A DNA stretch of 42,004 bases, taken from NCBI GenBank assembly GCA_012729975.1, contig JAAYBW010000266.1, forward strand, positions 1 through 42,004, written 5' to 3'. Under the pieces are notes generated by a model. The model worked only from the letters and a program-made list of their open reading frames with translations. It did not search any database and was not told where the DNA came from. Source of the stretch: Clostridiales bacterium. GTDB taxonomy: Bacteria; Bacillota; Clostridia; Oscillospirales; Oscillospiraceae. The position numbers and the translations under genes were made by a program. Shown one piece after another: positions 24,614 through 32,308 of this stretch. How positions within the stretch are numbered: the first letter of the stretch is position 1; the number at the start of each line of letters is the position of its first letter.

Positions 24614-25099
24614 ATGCGCAAGGACAAAATCAACTACTACCTGGATATAGCGGACGCGGTAAGAAGCCGCAGCACCTGTCTGCGCCGGCAATACGGCGCG
24701 ATAATCGTCAGAAACGATGAGATTGTATCCACCGGCTATAACGGTGCACCCAGAGGCAGAAAAAACTGCGACGATATCGGGACCTGCGCCAGAGAAGTGC
24801 TGTGTATCCCCAGGGGGGAACGCTACGAACTCTGCCGCAGCGTGCATGCCGAGGCAAATGCGATTATATCCGCTGCACGAAAGGACATTCTGGGCGGTAC
24901 TCTCTACCTTGTCGGACGGGCTGTCGGCACCGGGGATTTCCTGTCAGACACGACGCCCTGCTCAATGTGCCGCCGGCTGATAATAAACGCGGGAATTTCC
25001 CGGGTTATATGCCGGACAGGCGAGAATGAATTCTCGGACACGCTGATTGACGAATGGATTCTCGAAGACGATTCACTGCAGGCGCTTGATGACCTGTAA
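24614..25099 (+). CDS. dCMP deaminase (ComEB-like)
   Basis: Zinc-dependent deamination of dCMP to dUMP, feeding thymidylate synthesis. At 161 aa it matches ComEB/T4 Cd-type enzymes. The catalytic zinc site is SVHAEANAI near residue 77-85 (His and catalytic Glu) and TPCSMCRRLI near 114-123 (two Cys). An additional Cys-rich insert, CDDIGTCAREVLC near 54-66, occupies the place where the family has a second, structural zinc and allosteric nucleotide region. GGAGG precedes the ATG by about 6 nt. It follows RNase J by 20 nt and is probably co-transcribed. An inverted repeat ACTGCAGGC/GCCTGCAGT spans the stop codon. Confidence 0.93.
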   Translation: MRKDKINYYLDIADAVRSRSTCLRRQYGAIIVRNDEIVSTGYNGAPRGRKNCDDIGTCAREVLCIPRGERYELCRSVHAEANAIISAARKDILGGTLYLVGRAVGTGDFLSDTTPCSMCRRLIINAGISRVICRTGENEFSDTLIDEWILEDDSLQALDDL

Positions 25100-25178
25100 G
25101 CTCATGCCTGCAGTAGAAAAAAAGTGTTTAAAAGTTTTCGGGCGCCGGTCAAATACTGATTAAGAGAGGTACACCTGT

Positions 25179-26207
25179 ATGAATATGTATAAATGGATAG
25201 AGAAAATGATCAATGACGAAGAGAAAAAGCCCTTGCCGATTCTTTCGTTTCCCTCGGTTCAGCTTTTATATGTCACGGTTAAGGAACTTGTGACAAGCAG
25301 CTCGCTTCAGGCAATGGGCATGAGAATGATCGCCGATAAGTACAATATGCCGGCGGCGCTGAGCTTTATGGATCTGTCCGTAGAAGCGGAAGCCTTCGGC
25401 GCGTATACGGTTTACGCGGCTGACGAGGTTCCCACCATAATCGGTCAGCTTGTGCAGAACCAGGCGGCGGCCGACGCGCTTAAAGTCCCCTCCGTCGGCG
25501 CCGGCAGAACCGGAATCAATATCGAAGGGGTTAAAAAAGCCCTTAAGCTGATAGGCGACAGGCAGGTATTCGCGGGCTGCACGGGACCGTTTTCTATGGC
25601 TGGAAGACTGATGAATGTCAATGAGGTTATGGTTCACTGCTACGAAGAGCCGGAGATGGTACATACGGTGCTTCGCAAAGTGACCGATTTTCTTATATCT
25701 TATATCAAAGAGTTTAAAATAGTGGGCGCGGACGGCATAGTTTTGGCCGAACCGCTCGCGGGCCTTTTGTCGCCGCAGCTGATGCAGGAGTTTTCTACCG
25801 ACTATGTCAAAGAAATAGTTGACAAGACTCAGGACAGCAGCTTCATTGTTATCTATCATAACTGCGGCAACGATGTTCCGAGACTCGTCGATCAGGTGCT
25901 CAACACCGGCTGCCGTGTTTTCCATTTCGGAGATTCGGTAAATATGGCGCAGCTGCTCGAGAAAATGCCGTCGGACTGCCTGTTAATGGGGAATATAAGC
26001 CCCTCCAGACAATTTAAGAACGGAACGCCCAAATCTATCAGACTTGACACGATACGACTGCTCGAATCATGCAAGAATCATAAGAACTTTATAATCTCAT
26101 CGGGCTGTGATATACCGCCGCTTACCGAGTTTGATAATATCGACTCGTTCTTTGAAACGGTTAAAGCTTTCTATTACAGACAAAGACTCTGGGATATGGT
26201 TATGTAA
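25179..26207 (+). CDS. Uroporphyrinogen-decarboxylase-family protein, MtaA/CmuA-like methyltransferase
   Basis: A 342-aa TIM-barrel protein. The zinc ligands of the corrinoid/thiol methyltransferase branch are present: HNC in VIYHNCGND near residue 226-234, and a distant Cys in SSGCDIPP near 307-314. The true heme enzyme (HemE) lacks this H-x-C...C set. The N-terminal part (SLQAMGMRMIADKYNM) and GCTGPFSMAGRLM near 132-144 are typical of the MtaA/CmuA group. Such proteins move methyl groups between a methylated corrinoid protein and a thiol or corrinoid. No corrinoid protein or methyltransferase partner is adjacent, so the substrate is open. The ATG follows GAGAGG. It is a single gene. Confidence 0.88.
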   Translation: MNMYKWIEKMINDEEKKPLPILSFPSVQLLYVTVKELVTSSSLQAMGMRMIADKYNMPAALSFMDLSVEAEAFGAYTVYAADEVPTIIGQLVQNQAAADALKVPSVGAGRTGINIEGVKKALKLIGDRQVFAGCTGPFSMAGRLMNVNEVMVHCYEEPEMVHTVLRKVTDFLISYIKEFKIVGADGIVLAEPLAGLLSPQLMQEFSTDYVKEIVDKTQDSSFIVIYHNCGNDVPRLVDQVLNTGCRVFHFGDSVNMAQLLEKMPSDCLLMGNISPSRQFKNGTPKSIRLDTIRLLESCKNHKNFIISSGCDIPPLTEFDNIDSFFETVKAFYYRQRLWDMVM

Positions 26208-26249
26208 CGCGGGTTTGTATGCTTACCCGGTAAAACACCGCAAACGGAA

Positions 26250-26279
26250 AGGCCGCTTCACATCAATGTGCAGCGGCCT
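26250..26279. terminator. Hairpin between convergent genes, probable bidirectional terminator
   Basis: AGGCCGC and GCGGCCT form the lower stem, with ACAT/ATGT pairing above an internal loop. T-rich sequence follows on both sides but no long U-run. It separates the UroD-family gene from the convergent NlpC/P60 gene. Confidence 0.5.
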
Positions 26280-26305
26280 GTTAATATCGTTTATTAAGTT
26301 TGTTA

Positions 26306-27193
26306 TTAACCCAGATCGACCCTTACGGCACCGTAGAAATGCGTGTCATAATACCAGTCGCTCAAACTGTTGTACTTGACGCAGTCGCCGCCGCTGGAGG
26401 AATGAATGAACTGATTGTTGCCGACATACATTCCCACATGCTCGATGCTGGTGCTGTAGGACGAGGAGAAGAATACGAGATCACCTATCTGAAGATTTTC
26501 TCTTGAAACCTGAGTTCCGTTATACCACTGCTGACTGGCGCGCCTGTTTATCGTGTAGCCGAACTGCTTGTATATGTAATAAGTAAATCCCGAACAGTCA
26601 AATCCGCCCGGTGCGGAACCGCCGTATACATAAGGGGTTCCGAGGAATTTACTGGCGAAATCCGCCATCTCCATACCCTTTGTGTAGGTGACTACGGCTC
26701 TTGTAAGCTCAAGATTTTCCTCGCTTACTTTTATGTAATCGCTGTGAACGTAACCGGTATTACCCGCATAGTCTACCTTGAACCACTCACCTGAAACGCC
26801 GGTCACTGCGAGGGCATCGGTGGAGTAAAGCCATCCGATAGTATCGGAATCCCATGAATCCGCGGACCGCAGCCTGACTCCGTTGCCCGTCACATTGGCA
26901 TGTCCTACATCGAAATCAAGCTTTTCATGCATCTCCAGATATGTCGAATACATGTAGCCTTCTACGCCGTCAACCAAAACCTTGCACCAGCCGGTGTCGT
27001 AGGTGTCTAAAACCACAACCTCCTCACCGCTGGTAATGGTGGCGAGTATAGAGGCGTCCGTAGAGGGAGAAGAGCGGAAGTTGAGGTTTGAAGCGGTGAT
27101 TACAGCGCCGCCGAGCGTTTTGGCGGAAGCGCCGATGACCAGAGAAAACGATAGAGCAAGAATAAAAGCTATAATACGTGCGGTTCTTTTCAC
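26306..27193 (-). CDS. Secreted SH3b–NlpC/P60 peptidoglycan endopeptidase
   Basis: A 295-aa exported cell-wall hydrolase. The track ORF starts 43 codons too early. GGAG lies 6 nt before a GTG at 27193, giving MKRTARIIAFILALSFSLVIGASA, a clean signal peptide. Two bacterial SH3 domains follow (about residues 28-90 and 95-155; LNFRSSPSTDASIL and GVRLRSADSWDSDTI starts). The C-terminal NlpC/P60 domain (about 175-295) has the catalytic Cys in GGFDCSGFTYYI and the His in EHVGMYVG. It probably cleaves the peptide stem between gamma-D-Glu and the third residue, as relatives do. The small upstream gene may be co-transcribed. Confidence 0.92.
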   Translation of the reverse strand: MKRTARIIAFILALSFSLVIGASAKTLGGAVITASNLNFRSSPSTDASILATITSGEEVVVLDTYDTGWCKVLVDGVEGYMYSTYLEMHEKLDFDVGHANVTGNGVRLRSADSWDSDTIGWLYSTDALAVTGVSGEWFKVDYAGNTGYVHSDYIKVSEENLELTRAVVTYTKGMEMADFASKFLGTPYVYGGSAPGGFDCSGFTYYIYKQFGYTINRRASQQWYNGTQVSRENLQIGDLVFFSSSYSTSIEHVGMYVGNNQFIHSSSGGDCVKYNSLSDWYYDTHFYGAVRVDLG

Positions 27194-27269
27194 ATTGAAC
27201 TCCAAGCTGCGCTGAGTATAGCAGCTGCCGTTATTTCGGAGAACGGCGCCTCCGGTATTCGTCAGGGCT

Positions 27270-27563
27270 TCAGACGCTTGCCAGTGCCCTGGCCAGCCAA
27301 ACCTCCGCGAGATCCAGAGCATCGTAAAGGCCGTTTTTCTCGGTTTTCTTAACTACTCTGTCGCGGGATTTAATGTCTGGATCCGTTAGCTGAAGCTGGA
27401 CGCTGACTCTCTTTGCCAGGCTTAAATCTTTAAACGGTTCACTGTCCAGTATTTGAAGCATGATAATATACTTATCCGACATTTTACCGTAGTAGAGGAT
27501 ATTGTCTTTGCGCATCAGCGGGATGCCCTTATATTCGAGGATATCGCTCTTATTTTCAGCCAT
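27270..27563 (-). CDS. Small conserved-looking protein of unknown function
   Basis: A 97-aa soluble, charged protein that I cannot place in a named family. There are no cysteine motifs and no membrane segment. It has a beta-rich first half (EYKGIPLMRKDNILYYGKMSDKYIIMLQIL) and a helical C-terminal half ending LDLAEVWLARALASV. The reading frame is credible because a near-perfect promoter and an operator-like palindrome lie directly upstream, and no competing gene overlaps once the NlpC/P60 start is corrected. It probably shares a transcript with the downstream peptidoglycan hydrolase gene, with 76 nt between them. Confidence 0.75.
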   Translation of the reverse strand: MAENKSDILEYKGIPLMRKDNILYYGKMSDKYIIMLQILDSEPFKDLSLAKRVSVQLQLTDPDIKSRDRVVKKTEKNGLYDALDLAEVWLARALASV

Positions 27564-27580
27564 AACAGTCTCCAGTTCCT

Positions 27581-27602
27581 TGTGTTACCGAATTGTAACA
27601 CA
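27581..27602. promoter_or_regulatory. Operator-like palindrome over the promoter of the small gene
   Basis: TGTGTTAC–CGAATT–GTAACACA is a perfect 8-bp inverted repeat with a 6-nt spacer. It covers the -10 box and predicted transcription start of the gene at 27270-27563, the classic position for a repressor site. No U-run follows, so a terminator is unlikely. Confidence 0.55.
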
Positions 27603-27620
27603 TTGTATTTTGTTTGTCAA
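27592..27620 (-). promoter_or_regulatory. Sigma-A promoter of the small gene / NlpC-P60 transcript
   Basis: On the minus strand consensus TTGACA and TACAAT are separated by 17 nt, about 30 bp before the ATG. Confidence 0.75.
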
Positions 27621-27733
27621 CGCATTTTGTTAAATTTACATTATGTCAAGTGTTTGCCTAATATATAAACTATTTATATATAAATGTCAAGAAAAGTAAT
27701 ATTTATCACAATAATAAGGAAGATCGGTATAAA

Positions 27734-27760
27734 AACCGGGCCGAAAAATTCGGCCCGGTT
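27734..27760 (-). terminator. Intrinsic terminator after ireB
   Basis: AACCGGGCCG pairs perfectly with CGGCCCGGTT over a 7-nt loop. On the minus strand the stem is followed by TTTATACC. It lies about 30 bp after the ireB stop. Confidence 0.8.
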
Positions 27761-27790
27761 GAGCAAAAAGCAATCGGTTTGTTCGGGTAG

Positions 27791-28033
27791 TTACTTTTTC
27801 AGATAGTTAACGACCAGCTCCTGAAGCAGCTCATCGCGGTCTAAACGGCATATGAGCGTACGGGCATTGTTGTAATTTGTAATGTAGGTCGGATCCTCGG
27901 AGATGATATAGCCGACAATCTGGTTGATGGGATTGTAGCCTTTGACAAGCAGGGCGTTATAAACGGTGGTGAGGATATCTCTGATTTCATGCCCTTTATC
28001 CACTACCTGAAATTTGCGTGTGAACTCATCCAT
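27791..28033 (-). CDS. ireB: IreB family regulatory phosphoprotein
   Basis: An 80-aa cytoplasmic protein of the IreB/UPF0297 (YrzL) family. In Enterococcus it is a substrate of the PASTA kinase IreK and influences cephalosporin resistance. The diagnostic core [33 protein letters not shown] is nearly invariant in Firmicutes. The usual ruvX (yqgF) and yrzB neighbours are missing; the gene stands alone between pheT and a terminator, with its own promoter. GGAGGG precedes the ATG. No PASTA kinase is in the window. Confidence 0.93.
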   Translation of the reverse strand: MDEFTRKFQVVDKGHEIRDILTTVYNALLVKGYNPINQIVGYIISEDPTYITNYNNARTLICRLDRDELLQELVVNYLKK

Positions 28034-28073
28034 CGCTTAGCCCTCCAATTCCGTTTGATTCAGCATATGCTTC

Positions 28074-28102
28074 ATTATATTGCCAATAGCATGCTTTGTA
28101 AA
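28074..28102 (-). promoter_or_regulatory. Sigma-A promoter of ireB
   Basis: On the minus strand TTTACA and a consensus TATAAT are separated by 17 nt, about 40 bp before the ATG. Confidence 0.7.
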
Positions 28103-28146
28103 GTGACAATTATGTTACATAAGGGGAGCTGCTTCCGGATAAGCGG

Positions 28147-30528
28147 CTACCGGCGGATCTGCGCTCCCAAAGCCGAGCTTAATCTATCAATTATCGCGGT
28201 CATTATCGGGCTTATATCGGCGTCGGTAAGGCTGCTGTCATCGGAGCGGAATTCCAGAGAGAAAGAAACGCTCTTGCTTCCCTCGGGTATCGGGCTGCCG
28301 GTATACACGTCAAAGAGACCGATATGTTTTAAAAGCGAACCGCCGGCAGCGGCTATGCAGCCGCGCAGCTCCGATACGGGGATATCCGAATCGCACACCG
28401 CGGACAGGTCGCGCAGAACGGAGGGGAATCTGGGAAGAGGCACATATACCGGCTCCGGACCGCGAGCGGCAAACATGACGTCGAAATCCAGCTCTGCGGC
28501 ATATATTTCCTGCGATATGCCGTAATTATCGGCGACACGGGGATCGATCTGGCCCATAATCCCGATCTGAGTGCCGTTTACCGCTATTTTGGCACATCTT
28601 CCCGGATGATATGCGTAGGCGCCCTTTTCCGCGGTGAAAACCGCGTCTTTAACGCGAAGCGATTCAAGAAGCGCTTCAACACAGCCCTTGAGGTTGTAAA
28701 AACCGCAACCTTCGCCGTAACAGCCGAGCACGAGCGTGTTTTTTTCATCGGCAAGCTCGTGTTCCGCACCGGGGATATATACTCTTGCCAGTTCATATAC
28801 CCTTACATCACGGTTGCGATAGCTGTAATTTCTCCCGAGCGTCTCAAGCAGCGAAGGGAGCATGGTTGTGCGCATTACGGAGCTGTCCTCACCGAGCGGG
28901 TTTTGTATGACCGCCGAGCGGCGAAGCGGATGGCCTGCGGGCATATTGACCTTGTCATTGGAAGATTGACCCATGAAAGAGTAGGTAAGCATTTCGTAAA
29001 AGCCCATGCCTCTGAGCAGTTCGCCCGCGTGCCTTGCAGCGCTCTGGCGCGGCGTGAGCCCTCCCTCGGCGGTCACTCCCTTAAATAACGAAGGTTCGAT
29101 TTTGTCGTAGCCCCAGAAACGCGCGACTTCCTCCGCCACGTCCGCGCATTGTTTTACATCACCGCGCCATGAGGGAACGGTCATAATGTCTCCGTCAAAG
29201 ATAAAGCCGAGTTTTGTAAGTATGTCGATCATGAACGCTTTATCTATATTTGTGCCGAGCAGCGCGTTGATGCGCCCGGGTTCAAGAGGAAGCTTAACCG
29301 GCGCGGAATCCGCGGCTATGACGTCGATCACCCCGTCGACTACTTCACCGGCGCCGAGAAGCTCCACAAGCTCGCAGGCACGCTCAACCGCGGGCAATGT
29401 TCCCAGGGGATCAAGTCCCTTCTCAAAGCGCGAGGAGGCGTCGGTGCGCATACCTAGAGCAATGGCGGTTTTTCTGATACAGACGCCGTTAAAATTAGCG
29501 GACTCGAAAACAACGGACTTTGTGGTCTCGGTTATCTCGCTGTTTTCGGCTCCCATGACGCCCGCTAGGCCTATTGCCTTCGTTTCGTCGGCTATAACGA
29601 GCATATCCCGGGTGAGAGTGCGGGAGCTCCCGTCAAGAGTGGACATTGTTTCGCCCTCGTGTGCCCTGCGCACTATTATGCGGTTCCCGGTAATGCAGGA
29701 GTAATCGAAGGAATGCATGGGCTGACCGTATTCGAGCATTACGTAGTTAGTTATGTCAACTATGTTGTTGATAGGCCGCACTCCGGACGCGCGAAGCCGC
29801 GTGCGCAGCCACAACGGGGAAGGACCGATCTTTACGTTTTTTACATAGCGGGCGGTATAACGCGGGCAAAGTACGGGGTCGAGTATATCAACATCCAGAT
29901 ATGATGATATATTATCGCCGCTGCCTTTAACCTTCGGTTCGGGCAGATTAAGTTCCGCTCTGAAAGAAATGGCGGATTCCCTTGCAAGGCCGCGAACCGA
30001 TAAACAGTCCGGCCTGTTATTCGTTATCTCGAATTCGATTACGGAACCGTTCAATCCAGTGACTTTTCTGATATCATCTCCCGGCGCGCAGTTTTCGCGG
30101 AGAATGAATATACCGTCTTCTTCGGCATAAGGATAATCCGAAAGCGTCAGGCCGAGCTCGGATAATGAGCAAAGCATTCCCTCGGACTTAACGCCGCGCA
30201 GATTCCCTTTTTTGATTTTTATCCCGCCAGGTAGCGAAGCCCCGTGCAGTGCGACGGGCACGAGATCTCCCTGACGGACATTCTGCGCCCCGGTTACTAT
30301 CTGAACGGGCTGTGTTTGGCCCGCGTCAACCGTGCAAACCCACAGATGATCGGAGTTTTCATGACGGACTATGGATATGACCCGCCCGACGACAACGTTT
30401 GATATCTCCGAGCCGAGCACTTCGCAGCCCTCTACCTTCGAGCCTGTCATGGTCATTACATCGCAGTATTCTTTATCGTCGGCATTTATCGACGTGAAGT
30501 CGTCGAGCCAATTTCTGTAAAGTTTCAT
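28147..30528 (-). CDS. pheT: Phenylalanyl-tRNA synthetase subunit beta
   Basis: Large subunit of the alpha2-beta2 enzyme that charges tRNA-Phe. It is 793 aa, the normal bacterial length. Domains in order: an N-terminal EMAP/tRNA-binding OB fold (VGRVISIVRHENSDHLWVC near 47-65), B3/B4 editing domain (EFEITNNRPDCLSVRGLARE near 147-166), and B5. After the catalytic-like core (AEEVARFWGYDKIE), a ferredoxin-fold anticodon-binding domain closes the protein (PRFPSVLRDLSAVCD near 700-714). It lies 27 nt downstream of pheS in the usual pheST order. No zinc or frame anomaly is visible. Confidence 0.97.
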   Translation of the reverse strand: MKLYRNWLDDFTSINADDKEYCDVMTMTGSKVEGCEVLGSEISNVVVGRVISIVRHENSDHLWVCTVDAGQTQPVQIVTGAQNVRQGDLVPVALHGASLPGGIKIKKGNLRGVKSEGMLCSLSELGLTLSDYPYAEEDGIFILRENCAPGDDIRKVTGLNGSVIEFEITNNRPDCLSVRGLARESAISFRAELNLPEPKVKGSGDNISSYLDVDILDPVLCPRYTARYVKNVKIGPSPLWLRTRLRASGVRPINNIVDITNYVMLEYGQPMHSFDYSCITGNRIIVRRAHEGETMSTLDGSSRTLTRDMLVIADETKAIGLAGVMGAENSEITETTKSVVFESANFNGVCIRKTAIALGMRTDASSRFEKGLDPLGTLPAVERACELVELLGAGEVVDGVIDVIAADSAPVKLPLEPGRINALLGTNIDKAFMIDILTKLGFIFDGDIMTVPSWRGDVKQCADVAEEVARFWGYDKIEPSLFKGVTAEGGLTPRQSAARHAGELLRGMGFYEMLTYSFMGQSSNDKVNMPAGHPLRRSAVIQNPLGEDSSVMRTTMLPSLLETLGRNYSYRNRDVRVYELARVYIPGAEHELADEKNTLVLGCYGEGCGFYNLKGCVEALLESLRVKDAVFTAEKGAYAYHPGRCAKIAVNGTQIGIMGQIDPRVADNYGISQEIYAAELDFDVMFAARGPEPVYVPLPRFPSVLRDLSAVCDSDIPVSELRGCIAAAGGSLLKHIGLFDVYTGSPIPEGSKSVSFSLEFRSDDSSLTDADISPIMTAIIDRLSSALGAQIRR

Positions 30529-30555
30529 ATTGTCATCCCTTTCCGCGAATCGCCC

Positions 30556-31581
30556 TTAAAACTGGCTGAGGAAGCGCATGTCGTTTTCATACAAAAGGCG
30601 CATGTCGCTGATGTTGAAGCGGCGCATGGTGAGCCTCTCAACTCCGACGCCGAAAGCGAAGCCGGAGTAAATGTCGGGATCGATGCCGCACCCGGCCAGT
30701 ACATCCGGATGTACCATTCCGGCGCCCAAAAGCTCTATCCAGCCCTCGCCCTTGCATATGCGGCAGCCCTTACCGCGGCACTCGAAGCACTGGACGTCAA
30801 CCTCGCAGGAGGGTTCGGTGAACGGGAAGTGGTGCGGTCTGAAGCGAGTTGACGCATCAGGGCCGTAGAGTCTGTGCACAAGGGTGTTTAAAGTTCCCTT
30901 CAAATCACCCATGGTTATTCCTTTGTCGACAACCAGCGCTTCAATCTGATGAAATACCGGTGAATGAGTGGCGTCGACCTCATCCTTCCGGAAAACTTTG
31001 CCGGGCGACACTATACGTATCGGAGGAGAGGAATTTTCCATGACTCTGATTTGAACGGGGGAGGTCTGTGTGCGAAGGCATACGGAGTCATCGTCCGTAA
31101 AGTAAAATGTATCCTGCCTGTCGCGCGCGGGATGACCGACAGGCGTATTGAGTCTTGTAAAGTTATAGTCGGAATATTCGATCTCGGGCCCTTCGGCCAC
31201 GCGAAAGCCCATACCGATGAAAATATCAATTGTTTCGTCCAACACTGCCGTCAGCGGATGGCTCCTGCCTACCCGTACCTTTACGCCGGGAATCGTCACA
31301 TCGATGGTTTCGCTGTGCAGCTTATTTTCCATCATGGCGGATTTCATTTCTTCGGCGCGGTCGGTTATGGCAGACTCAATCTTCATCCGGATGTCGTTGG
31401 CGAGCTGGCCGATGACGGGGCGCTCCTCGGGTGTAAACGAGCCCATTGATTTGAGTACGGCTGTCAATTCGCCCTTTTTCCCGAGATACCTGACCCGCAG
31501 AGCTTCGAGTTCCGAGGCTTCTGCCGCGTTTTTTATCGCCTCGAGCGAAGCGCGCCCGATCTCTTCAAGTGTTGCCTTCAT
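30556..31581 (-). CDS. pheS: Phenylalanyl-tRNA synthetase subunit alpha
   Basis: Catalytic subunit, a class II aminoacyl-tRNA synthetase. It is 341 aa from the ATG at 31581 (MKATLEEIGRAS), which follows AAGGG at a rather long 13 nt; the track's TTG start lies 4 codons upstream and is less family-like. The coiled-coil N-terminus is followed by motif 1 (GFRVAEGPEIEYSDYNFTRLNTP near 127-149). Motif 2 is FRKDEVDATHSPVFHQIE near 197-214 and motif 3 is GFAFGVGVERLTM near 312-324. I find no T-box leader, which many Firmicutes pheS genes have. Confidence 0.96.
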   Translation of the reverse strand: MKATLEEIGRASLEAIKNAAEASELEALRVRYLGKKGELTAVLKSMGSFTPEERPVIGQLANDIRMKIESAITDRAEEMKSAMMENKLHSETIDVTIPGVKVRVGRSHPLTAVLDETIDIFIGMGFRVAEGPEIEYSDYNFTRLNTPVGHPARDRQDTFYFTDDDSVCLRTQTSPVQIRVMENSSPPIRIVSPGKVFRKDEVDATHSPVFHQIEALVVDKGITMGDLKGTLNTLVHRLYGPDASTRFRPHHFPFTEPSCEVDVQCFECRGKGCRICKGEGWIELLGAGMVHPDVLAGCGIDPDIYSGFAFGVGVERLTMRRFNISDMRLLYENDMRFLSQF

Positions 31582-31627
31582 ACCGGAAATCAAACCCTTT
31601 CACGATACAATAATTTTGTATTCTACT

Positions 31628-31656
31628 AAATTATCACGGTGATTATCTTATTGCAA
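31628..31656 (-). promoter_or_regulatory. Probable sigma-A promoter of pheST
   Basis: On the minus strand TTGCAA and TAATTT are separated by 17 nt, about 45 bp before the pheS ATG. The -10 is only a partial match. Confidence 0.4.
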
Positions 31657-31672
31657 GCCGGAAAATCATAAA

Positions 31673-31701
31673 TTGACTAAAAAGCGCAATTGAACTATAA
31701 T
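31673..31701 (+). promoter_or_regulatory. Sigma-A promoter of the membrane protein–nnrDE–lipoprotein–alr operon
   Basis: TTGACT and a consensus TATAAT are separated by 17 nt, about 55 bp before the first ATG. It diverges from the pheST promoter with the two -35 boxes about 16 bp apart. Confidence 0.75.
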
Positions 31702-31756
31702 AACAAAAGTTCATTGAATTATAATTTGCCGGAACAGCGTCGAACGGAGCATGCGG

Positions 31757-32308
31757 ATGAAAAAGAATAAAGATTTTTTTATAGAGCAGCTGATAAGACG
31801 ATCGCGAGGCGGTACGGAAACTCTGGTCAAGGTTGCGTTAGTTCTTGCCGGTATAATTATTCTGGCTGTTCTCTACAGGTTCTTTTATGCGAGCATCTGG
31901 CCTTTTTTCCTTGCGGTTGTGTGCGTTCTGGAGTTTTTCGCGTTTAACTATACCGTTAAGGAGTTTGAATACTCATTTATAAACGGTGATGTGAGTGTTG
32001 ACAAAATCAGCGGTAAACGAAGGAGAAAAACCGTTCTGAGCTTAAGTACGAAAGAAATAACGCATATGGCTCCCTGTGCCGCCCCGCCGACCGCGCGGGG
32101 TGATAATGTCACCTTTATGGATTACTCCATTAACAGAAGGAGCCCGGGTCTTTGGTACTTCACCGCGACGCGGGAGGACGGTACCGAGCTGCTGGTGTTA
32201 TTTAATCCCAACGAAAGGCTAAGGGAAGCTTTTAAAAGCTATCTGGGCAATAAAATGGACTATGAACTGCCGGTGCAAAACGATGATACGTCTGACGACA
32301 GGAGCTGA
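31757..32308 (+). CDS. Two-helix membrane protein of unknown function
   Basis: A 183-aa protein with two adjacent membrane helices (LVKVALVLAGIIILAVLYRF near 24-43 and IWPFFLAVVCVLEFFAF near 47-63). A cytoplasmic-looking domain of about 115 residues follows, containing a conserved-looking YTVKEFEYSFINGDVSVDKI stretch that resembles a PH-like membrane-associated fold. I do not recognise a named family. GGAG lies 7 nt before the ATG at 31757, better than the ATG two codons upstream that overlaps the Shine-Dalgarno. The gene overlaps nnrDE by 26 nt, so the two are translationally coupled. Confidence 0.8.
   Translation: MKKNKDFFIEQLIRRSRGGTETLVKVALVLAGIIILAVLYRFFYASIWPFFLAVVCVLEFFAFNYTVKEFEYSFINGDVSVDKISGKRRRKTVLSLSTKEITHMAPCAAPPTARGDNVTFMDYSINRRSPGLWYFTATREDGTELLVLFNPNERLREAFKSYLGNKMDYELPVQNDDTSDDRS

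Noticed and set aside
25021-25114. Inverted repeats around the dCMP deaminase stop as a terminator
   Set aside because: Arms ACTGCAGGC/GCCTGCAGT are 22 nt apart and followed by A-rich rather than T-rich sequence.
25266-25925. 219-aa minus-strand ORF
   Set aside because: Shadow of the UroD-family gene; no start signal or domain.
31594-31756. T-box leader before pheS
   Set aside because: The space to the divergent gene is about 170 bp and contains two promoters; no specifier loop or TGGNACC T-box sequence was seen.
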